Assembly (NCBI GenBank): GCA_900769385.1 | Contig: CAAGGO010000151.1 | Location: 1 to 5,061, forward strand | Direction of reading: 5' to 3' | Length of the DNA stretch: 5,061 nucleotides | DNA from: Rikenellaceae bacterium | Lineage (GTDB): Bacteria; Bacteroidota; Bacteroidia; Bacteroidales; UBA932 | Shown here: one piece after another, positions 1-4,433 of the stretch | How the letters are laid out: each line of letters starts with the position of its first letter | Numbering within the stretch: position 1 is the stretch's first letter | The notes under the pieces: generated by a model | What the model saw: the letters and a program-made list of their open reading frames with translations, nothing else | What the model was told of the DNA's origin: nothing | Database searches by the model: none | Translations under genes and position numbers: made by a program

Positions 1-21
1 AGACGTGTGCTCTTCCGATCT
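1..21 (+). other. Illumina TruSeq adapter remnant (not genomic)
   Basis: The first 21 bases match the 3' end of the Illumina TruSeq index-side (read 2) adapter, ending in the familiar GCTCTTCCGATCT. The orientation is adapter followed by insert, as expected for untrimmed read sequence that survived into an assembly. Bacterial sequence therefore starts at base 22. The reading frame of the adjacent minus-strand gene stays open through the adapter by chance, so a gene caller would add about seven false residues to it. Confidence 0.97.
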
Positions 22-296
22 TGCAGAGAATCTTTCTGCATTCCAGGTTTCAAAAGCACCAGAGCAAAAACCACCACAGCCGCTGCCGCTATCCCACTGA
101 ATTGCAAAATCCGCTTTCTTTGAACCTTTGGCTTCCTTACAGGTAGCTCCTTAGCCAGTTCCGCAGCCAGAATCCGCTCCTGAATCCTTTCCGCAAGCCC
201 CTGCGGCACCTCCACCTTCTCTCCCATAGCAGCTGCCTCAAGCTCTTCCAGCCCCATTTTTTCTATATCTTCAATTCTTTTCATCTTACTTTCCAT
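22..296 (-). CDS. Probable anti-sigma factor, single-pass membrane protein, C-terminus missing
   Basis: The partial gene reads 91 codons from an ATG at 296-294 and runs off the left genomic end. The product starts MESKMKRIEDIEKMG, continues with an acidic helical stretch (about residues 15-50, including VPQGLAERIQERILAAELA), a basic stretch (about 53-63), then one hydrophobic segment (about 68-82, SGIAAAAVVVFALVLL). This suggests a short cytoplasmic N-terminus and one membrane helix, with the rest outside the cytoplasm. The start overlaps the sigma-factor stop by one base (TAATG), so translation is probably coupled. A small single-pass protein directly after an ECF sigma gene is the usual place for its anti-sigma factor, and similar proteins are common in Bacteroidota sigma/DUF4252 operons. 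No zinc-binding HxxxCxxC anti-sigma motif is visible. The anti-sigma role is inferred from position and topology, not from a recognised domain. Confidence 0.7.
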
Positions 297-787
297 TAAA
301 TTTTTCTTCCCGATAAATTTCTCAATGTCCCTCTTGCCCTTGTAAGCAATACCCTCAATGTGAGTTGGGACATCCCCATTTTCCTTGAAATTTCCTCGTA
401 TGACAGGCCCTCCACCGTGCGGAGAAGGAGAACCTGCTTTTGACTGTCGGGAAGAGACTTTATTGCGCCAAGGACCTTTTCAAGCCTTCCCTTTGCATCT
501 ATCTGCTCATCTTCAGGCGGGATTGCCTCTTTTGTAAGGGTGTGTTCTGCCGGCACTGTCTTCTTTGCCTTGCGTAGGCGGTCCAGACACTCATTTTTCA
601 GGATTCTTATGCTGTAGGCCTTGGCAGATTCCACGCTGTCCAGCTTCTGGCGCATCTCCCACAGTTTGAGGAAAGTCTCCTGCACAGCATCCTCCGCTTC
701 ATCCTGCCGCTCAAAGATATGGAACGCAATCCTGTAGAGCAATGGAGCCAGGGGCAAATATTCCGTATTGAACTGCTGACTAGTCAT
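296..787 (-). CDS. ECF-family RNA polymerase sigma factor
   Basis: This is a sigma-70 family factor of the extracytoplasmic-function type, which directs RNA polymerase to a small regulon. From the chosen start it is 163 residues, normal for ECF factors, and has only regions 2 and 4. Region 2 covers about residues 9-75, with the core-binding helix DEAEDAVQETFLKLWEMR and the promoter-melting/-10 stretch AKAYSIRILKNECLDRLRK. Region 4 covers about 105-155, with SLPDSQKQVLLLRTVEGLSYEEI and the helix-turn-helix SRKMGMSQLTLRVLLTRARG that reads the -35 element. I chose ATG at 787-785 (MTSQQFN). A TTG three codons upstream (796) is possible but less likely. The ATG overlaps the DUF4252 gene's TAG stop by 8 bases, and the following gene starts in a TAATG overlap, so the three genes form one operon. 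No good Shine-Dalgarno sequence is present, as is usual in Bacteroidota. The regulon and signal cannot be read from the sequence. Confidence 0.93.
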   Translation of the reverse strand: MTSQQFNTEYLPLAPLLYRIAFHIFERQDEAEDAVQETFLKLWEMRQKLDSVESAKAYSIRILKNECLDRLRKAKKTVPAEHTLTKEAIPPEDEQIDAKGRLEKVLGAIKSLPDSQKQVLLLRTVEGLSYEEISRKMGMSQLTLRVLLTRARGTLRNLSGRKI

Positions 788-1286
788 CTGATGCAAGTTT
801 TGCTATTGCTTCAGTTGAAATTGATCCAAGGATGCATATTACTGCACAATCTGATGGGGTATGCAAGATAAAATCACTCACTGTTCCTCCGTCCTCATCC
901 ACTACACCGTAAATTTTCATATTATCATCCCCATCCTTTGCCTCAAGAAGCATTTCTGACCCCTCAAGCATTTTCTCAAGACGTTTGTTGACTTTCTCCT
1001 TTATCCCCTTGTTGCAATCCTCATAATTGAAAACATAAAGGCTCTTCACACCCTTAATCATCTTTAGCATCTCCCTGGCTTCAGGGGCATCAATTGAAGC
1101 AACTTTCAACACCCCTTTTCCCACTTTGGTGGCAAAAGTTCCCAGATGTACAACCTCTGCTCCTTCATAATGACGGCAATCTGCTATAAAACTTCCAATT
1201 CTGTTCTTGCTTGCCCTATTCCCGAATGTTGCCGCTGCTGCCAACATTGGAACCATCAAACCCAATACCAATAATAATTTTTTCAT
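780..1286 (-). CDS. Secreted DUF4252-family protein
   Basis: The product is 168 residues with an N-terminal signal peptide: MKK, then a hydrophobic core (residues 4-19) ending in AAAA, with likely cleavage near 18-20. There is no lipobox Cys, so it is probably periplasmic rather than a lipoprotein. The remainder resembles DUF4252, a Bacteroidota family of unknown function often encoded beside ECF sigma factors. Recognisable features are an early helical part (FIADCRHYEGAEVVHLGTFATKVGKGVLKVA), the VKSLYVFNYEDCNKGIKEKVNKRLEKML stretch at about 80-108, and a C-terminal MKIYGVVDEDGGTVSDFILHTP segment resembling the family's usual strand-turn-strand end. Three cysteines (37, 91, 147) and a fourth at 151 remain in the mature protein. 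It is the first gene of the operon and overlaps the sigma gene by 8 bases. A role in the envelope response controlled by the sigma factor is inferred; the biochemical function is unknown. Confidence 0.85.
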   Translation of the reverse strand: MKKLLLVLGLMVPMLAAAATFGNRASKNRIGSFIADCRHYEGAEVVHLGTFATKVGKGVLKVASIDAPEAREMLKMIKGVKSLYVFNYEDCNKGIKEKVNKRLEKMLEGSEMLLEAKDGDDNMKIYGVVDEDGGTVSDFILHTPSDCAVICILGSISTEAIAKLASDD

Positions 1287-1344
1287 AAGACTTTGTTTTT
1301 GTTTCTCACCTGCCCTGCGCGCCTTTGCCGGTGTTTTATAATAT

Positions 1345-1370
1345 GACTCTTATGATGGATTTTTGTTAAC
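1345..1370 (-). promoter_or_regulatory. Candidate ECF-type promoter of the DUF4252-sigma operon
   Basis: In the 92-base gap before the DUF4252 gene, the minus strand reads GTTAAC (1370-1365), then exactly 17 bases, then GTC (1347-1345) followed by ATATTATAAAA. ECF promoters commonly carry an AAC core at -35 and a GTC core at -10 at about this spacing. No full TAnnTTTG housekeeping box of Bacteroidota is visible in the gap. If this is correct, the sigma factor could activate its own operon, and the leader before the ATG would be about 50 bases and A-rich near the start codon. Such short motifs occur by chance, so this is a candidate only. Confidence 0.35.
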
Positions 1371-1378
1371 AGATATTT

Positions 1379-2860
1379 TTAGACTCCAGTCGTTTCTACA
1401 ATATAGAACGACAGCAGCAGTGAAAGCAATATGATTACACCTAACAGATACAAGAACAATACAAACAAAGATTTAAGTATATTTTTAACCCAACCTGTGC
1501 CGGAATATACCGTATGGGACGCAATTATAAAATAGATCAAAAGGAAAGCTGCATACACCCTGAACAGTACTTCCGAAGAAATGAAACTTGCAAATGAAAG
1601 CAACAGCAGAACTATAAATAGGGCAATGAACAATACCGCACAAAAATGCAGCGAGAAAACAAAATGCGACATATAGTTCATCTTCTTTTTCCTGTATATG
1701 ACTTTAAGTATAAAGGCCATAAATGGAATTGTAAGTAGTATGATGAGTGGAAGCCAACTCTTGGCCATAGAGAGGAACCCATCAAAATAACTTCTCTTTA
1801 TGGTATTATGGCTATCAATCTTTGTGTATCTCTTTTCCGGAGTCACTTTGTAAAAATATGCCGTTACAACCGTTTGCAGTTCCCTCTTAATCTCTTCAAT
1901 TTCAGCACTATCCAAAGCGTTTGATGCAGCGGCAATATCAATACTATTTGCAATTGCAGCTATACCGGCCAAATCAATACCCTTATTAAAATCTTTCTTG
2001 TCAACTCCAGCCTTATCAAACATATAAGGGGGAACTGTCATATCCCCTTCTACTATAACCCTGTCCCTTAAGAACACTACAGGGAGAGAAAGCAGAACAG
2101 TATCGTGCCCGGTCTGCTCATCATCATAAGTATAGAATGAATTTGCCCGCATCTCCTCTCCCATCCTTACCATACCTCTGGCAATGGGAGACTCATTCTC
2201 CTCCTCAGATTTCAGAACTATACCCGGCATCCGTTCTTTTTCTTTCTCACTCAATTTCTTTACGCTGTGTTTTCCCGACAGCCTTTTCTCAATTGTGAAT
2301 ATATCGGGATAATCCTCCAGCATATAGGGGTTTCCAATGAAAAATATTGTTGTATCCTTCCCATTAAAATAGTTTGGATCCAATTCCAGATTCTCCTGCA
2401 CATACCCGGGAATGTTGGCGTGTGTAAACTGCTGGTCAACAACCTTCTCCCCCATAAAGATTACAATGGTGAAGAAGATTACCAATATGAACATATTTAA
2501 TTTGAGCGGGTGCATATATGATGCAATCTTTCCGGCATTGAACTCATTGGTAAGGAATCCGGGACGTCGGAAAAGCTGCCATACAGTAACAGGAATCTTA
2601 TAGTCAAACTGGTACACATTCTCAAAATACTGCCAAACATATTTCCAGAAAGGCTGGTTGTCATCATACGCAAACTGCCCGCAATTATGGCAATACATCC
2701 CCTGCAACTGCTCGCCACAATTCTTGCAATGGGTATATGGAAGCCTGTATTTGCGTCTGAATCTCTTGAGCCTTTTAAGCTCAATCATCCTGTGCACTTT
2801 CTCTTTTCTGGCTTTCAGCCTGTCATTCAACTGTCTGTATATTTCCTGTATCCTTTTCAT
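1379..2860 (-). CDS. DUF3667-like zinc-ribbon membrane protein
   Basis: The product is 493 residues from the ATG at 2860-2858 (MKRIQEIYRQ). The frame stays open upstream to 2956, but that extension crosses the hairpin region and lacks family character, so I reject it. A very basic N-terminus (residues 10-40) is followed by a four-cysteine zinc-ribbon motif (C45, C48, C57, C60; CKNCG and CHNCGQ). Next is a segment typical of DUF3667: VWQLFRRPGF (94-103) and GKIASYMHPLKLN (110-122). Predicted membrane helices are at about 122-137, 369-388, 399-427, 432-452 and 461-487. Between the first two lies a charged domain of about 230 residues, probably outside the cytoplasm and much longer than I expect for the family. 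The function is unknown. The zinc ribbon suggests a cytoplasmic protein- or nucleic-acid-binding end, but that is inference. The gene is separated from both neighbours by gaps and is probably transcribed alone. Its base composition looks more AT-rich than the thiamine genes (judged by eye). Confidence 0.82.
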   Translation of the reverse strand: MKRIQEIYRQLNDRLKARKEKVHRMIELKRLKRFRRKYRLPYTHCKNCGEQLQGMYCHNCGQFAYDDNQPFWKYVWQYFENVYQFDYKIPVTVWQLFRRPGFLTNEFNAGKIASYMHPLKLNMFILVIFFTIVIFMGEKVVDQQFTHANIPGYVQENLELDPNYFNGKDTTIFFIGNPYMLEDYPDIFTIEKRLSGKHSVKKLSEKEKERMPGIVLKSEEENESPIARGMVRMGEEMRANSFYTYDDEQTGHDTVLLSLPVVFLRDRVIVEGDMTVPPYMFDKAGVDKKDFNKGIDLAGIAAIANSIDIAAASNALDSAEIEEIKRELQTVVTAYFYKVTPEKRYTKIDSHNTIKRSYFDGFLSMAKSWLPLIILLTIPFMAFILKVIYRKKKMNYMSHFVFSLHFCAVLFIALFIVLLLLSFASFISSEVLFRVYAAFLLIYFIIASHTVYSGTGWVKNILKSLFVLFLYLLGVIILLSLLLSFYIVETTGV

Positions 2861-2866
2861 ATCTGA

Positions 2867-2874
2867 CAAAATTA
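2867..2874 (-). promoter_or_regulatory. Possible -7 promoter box (TAnnTTTG) before the DUF3667 gene
   Basis: The minus strand carries TAATTTTG, an exact match to the Bacteroidota housekeeping -7 consensus TAnnTTTG. No TTTG element is found 19-21 bases upstream, so the -33 half is missing. If used, transcription would begin about 0-5 bases before the chosen ATG at 2860, giving an almost leaderless mRNA. A chance match in AT-rich DNA is quite possible. Confidence 0.3.
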
Positions 2875-2895
2875 CGGAAAATATCCATTCCTTTT

Positions 2896-2908
2896 GTGTA
2901 AAATACAC
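2896..2908. repeat. 13-base palindrome, possible operator
   Basis: GTGTA-AAA-TACAC is a perfect inverted repeat with 5-base arms and a 3-base centre. It lies 22 bases upstream of the possible -7 box of the DUF3667 gene, where a dimeric regulator could bind. It is short enough to occur by chance, and no matching regulator is encoded in the window. Confidence 0.3.
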
Positions 2909-2921
2909 TCTCCCCAAGCCA

Positions 2922-2944
2922 GTGGCGCACCAAAACACCGCCAC
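2922..2944 (-). repeat. Hairpin B: GTGGCG/CGCCAC inverted repeat
   Basis: Perfect 6-base arms (GTGGCG at 2922-2927, CGCCAC at 2939-2944) enclose an 11-base loop. No run of U follows on the minus strand, so it is not a classical intrinsic terminator. The arm sequence is shared with the stronger hairpin at 2968-3002, and the two could exchange partners. It lies between the thiamine cluster and the DUF3667 gene. Confidence 0.5.
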
Positions 2945-2967
2945 AGCACACTCCAACCCATATCATA

Positions 2968-3002
2968 TGCGCCACCCGTAGAGAAACCTTACGAGTGGCG
3001 CA
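2968..3002 (-). repeat. Hairpin A: 13-base-pair stem downstream of the thiamine cluster
   Basis: The arms at 2968-2980 (TGCGCCACCCGTA) and 2990-3002 (TACGAGTGGCGCA) enclose a 9-base loop. Read as plus-strand RNA the stem has one C-A mismatch. Read as minus-strand RNA the same position becomes a G-U wobble, so the stem is complete only in the direction in which all genes here are transcribed. It begins 66 bases after the stop of the TenI-like gene. It could end or stabilise the thiamine mRNA, although no U-tract follows. A leader element of the DUF3667 gene or a dispersed intergenic repeat are alternatives. Confidence 0.6.
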
Positions 3003-3067
3003 ACCAATGCTATCCACAGGGTCCTACAGCCGGCATCTACTGCGCAACTGTCGTGGAAGGAAAACTA

Positions 3068-3643
3068 TCATCTCCACTGCCTGAAATCATCCAGCCTGTC
3101 CAGGACATCGGTGTTATAAATGGCTCCAATCATTGCCACGCCGCCAAAGTTCAGCTCTTTCAGATATGGGATTTTATCAAACGTAACCCCGCCAAGGGCA
3201 ATTACCTTTCCATCAATTATCCCCTCCCTTGAGGCTTGCAAGAGCTCAGCATCTGAAAAGGAAGACATATACCCCTGCTTGGAGATGCTGTTGAATATTG
3301 GGCTCAGAAAGAGATAATCGTAATCCTCCTTGTACATTTCCACCTCTTCAAAAGAGTGGCAGGAACGGCTCTTGAGCCCGGAATATCCTTCAGGCAAAGA
3401 TGTTACATTCTTATTCACGTGAATACCCATCAGAGAGAATTCTGAATACAGCTGAGGATAATCATGAACTACAATTTTTCTTCTCTCCGCATCTGTCAGC
3501 TTAGCCAACAGACTCCGGCATTCTTCAATGCCGGAATCCGGTTTTCTAAAATGGACAACATCTATTCCCTTATTTACCAAGCCTTTGATAATATATTCAT
3601 CGGCATCTGTCACTTTAGGGGAAGTTATAGCTATTATTTTCAT
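3068..3643 (-). CDS. TenI/ThiE-like protein, divergent thiamine-phosphate-synthase paralogue
   Basis: The product is 191 residues from the ATG at 3643-3641 (MKIIAITSPK). A longer frame back to 3757 lies inside thi4 and is rejected. The start shares ATGA with the thi4 stop, a 4-base overlap that implies coupled translation. The fold is that of the ThiE/TenI TIM barrel: VVHFRKP (29-35), IVVHD (57-61), GIHVNKNV (73-80), SRSCHSFEEV (92-101), LFLSPIFNSISKQGY (111-125), VIALGGV (147-153) and GGVAMIGAIY (167-176). Compared with the true ThiE encoded two genes upstream, the QxRxK motif has become HxRKP, and the Asp of HLGKND is a Val. Thiamine-phosphate synthase activity is therefore doubtful. B. subtilis TenI, of the same fold, is a thiazole tautomerase acting on the ThiG product. 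I recognise this as a common Bacteroidota subfamily in thiamine operons, usually annotated as ThiE or TenI. Its precise reaction here is unknown. Confidence 0.85.
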   Translation of the reverse strand: MKIIAITSPKVTDADEYIIKGLVNKGIDVVHFRKPDSGIEECRSLLAKLTDAERRKIVVHDYPQLYSEFSLMGIHVNKNVTSLPEGYSGLKSRSCHSFEEVEMYKEDYDYLFLSPIFNSISKQGYMSSFSDAELLQASREGIIDGKVIALGGVTFDKIPYLKELNFGGVAMIGAIYNTDVLDRLDDFRQWR

Positions 3644-4413
3644 TTCTGCAATTTTGCTATGATAAGATCGGCCACCTTCTTGCCAGAAAGGAGCATTCCT
3701 CCAAAAATGGGTCCCATTCTTGGTGTACCGCTCACCGCAGAGGCAGCCATACCGCAAACATAAAGGCCCGGATAAATCTCCTTTGTACCGTTCACCACCT
3801 CTTCTTCACCCGCTATCACATCCAATGAACGCTCACCAATCACATCTCCGGTATCCGTAGCAAGGGTGATTCCATTCTTACGGGCTACAGTACAGCACAT
3901 CTCGCTGTCGTGTCCGGTTCCGTCAACCACACATTTTGCCATAATGTTAAGAGGATCCACGTGCATACCCTCCCTCAACACAGGTGTCCAGTTTACAACA
4001 ACACCACTCACTACGTTATTCTTGAAAATGACATCCTCAACAGAATAGCAATTGAAAATTGTTGCACCGGCGTGAACTGCCTTGTAAAGCAATGCAGATG
4101 TACTCTCCACTGAATCCATCACATAAAGATTCCCGTCATACTTCTCATAGTTAATGTCAAAATCCTTAATGATATGCATAGCCTCCTCCTGCACAACAAT
4201 CTGGTTGAACATCATTGCACCACCCCACATACCTCCTCCAGGAGATAGTTTTCTGTCAAACTGGGCCACTTTCAACCCTGCCTTTGCAAGATAATATGCT
4301 GCCACTATTCCCGACGGTCCTCCGCCTACAATTGCAACATCCAAATCCAAATTTCTTTCAAGCTTGTTGAAATAGGTACTGATTATACCTTTTGATACAT
4401 TTCTTTCAATCAT
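3640..4413 (-). CDS. thi4: Thi4-type thiazole synthase, sulfide-dependent (His type)
   Basis: Thi4 makes the adenylated carboxythiazole precursor of thiamine from NAD and glycine. The product is 257 residues, the usual size of archaeal and bacterial forms. Visible features are the dinucleotide-binding motif DVAIVGGGPSGIVAAYYLA (25-43), FDRKLSPGGGMWGGAMMFN (52-70), HVDP (151-154), VVDGTGHDSE (162-171) and the C-terminal signature GTPRMGPIFGGMLLSGKKVA (229-248). In yeast and plant enzymes the residue before the conserved DP motif (CMDP) is the Cys that gives up its sulfur once per lifetime. Here that site is His151 (HVDP), as in archaeal and anaerobic bacterial enzymes that use free sulfide, with iron, over many turnovers. 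The enzyme is cytoplasmic. The ATG at 4413-4411 follows thiE by 20 AT-rich bases without a clear ribosome binding site, and the stop overlaps the TenI-like gene. It would replace the ThiG/ThiS/ThiH route, none of which is in the window. Sulfide use fits an anaerobe. Confidence 0.93.
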   Translation of the reverse strand: MIERNVSKGIISTYFNKLERNLDLDVAIVGGGPSGIVAAYYLAKAGLKVAQFDRKLSPGGGMWGGAMMFNQIVVQEEAMHIIKDFDINYEKYDGNLYVMDSVESTSALLYKAVHAGATIFNCYSVEDVIFKNNVVSGVVVNWTPVLREGMHVDPLNIMAKCVVDGTGHDSEMCCTVARKNGITLATDTGDVIGERSLDVIAGEEEVVNGTKEIYPGLYVCGMAASAVSGTPRMGPIFGGMLLSGKKVADLIIAKLQK

Positions 4414-4433
4414 AATAGTATTTATATTAAGTG

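Noticed and set aside
788..796. TTG start for the sigma factor at 796
   Set aside because: It adds only three residues and increases the overlap with the DUF4252 gene to 17 bases. The ATG at 787 is the simpler choice, although TTG cannot be excluded.
1298..1333. GC-rich stretch with CACC/GGTG ends in the DUF4252 leader as a terminator
   Set aside because: Only four outer pairs match, the interior does not pair, and no U-tract follows.
2861..2956. N-terminal extension of the DUF3667 gene to an ATG at 2956
   Set aside because: The 32 extra residues run through hairpin B and the palindrome and have no family character. The basic MKRIQEIYRQ start at 2860 is more natural.
2267..2981. Several plus-strand open frames opposite the DUF3667 gene
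   Set aside because: They are antisense shadows of a long real gene, without motifs or plausible starts.
2823..3017. 64-codon minus-strand open frame across the intergenic region
   Set aside because: It overlaps the DUF3667 gene start and the hairpins and shows no recognisable protein features.
2861..3067. tRNA or riboswitch in the 207-base intergenic gap
   Set aside because: No cloverleaf with a TTC arm and no TPP riboswitch core is visible. The gap also lies downstream, not upstream, of the thiamine genes.
3644..3757. N-terminal extension of the TenI-like gene to an ATG at 3757
   Set aside because: These 38 codons lie wholly inside thi4 in another frame and look unlike the family. The ATG at 3643 gives the typical ThiE/TenI N-terminus and a classic ATGA overlap.
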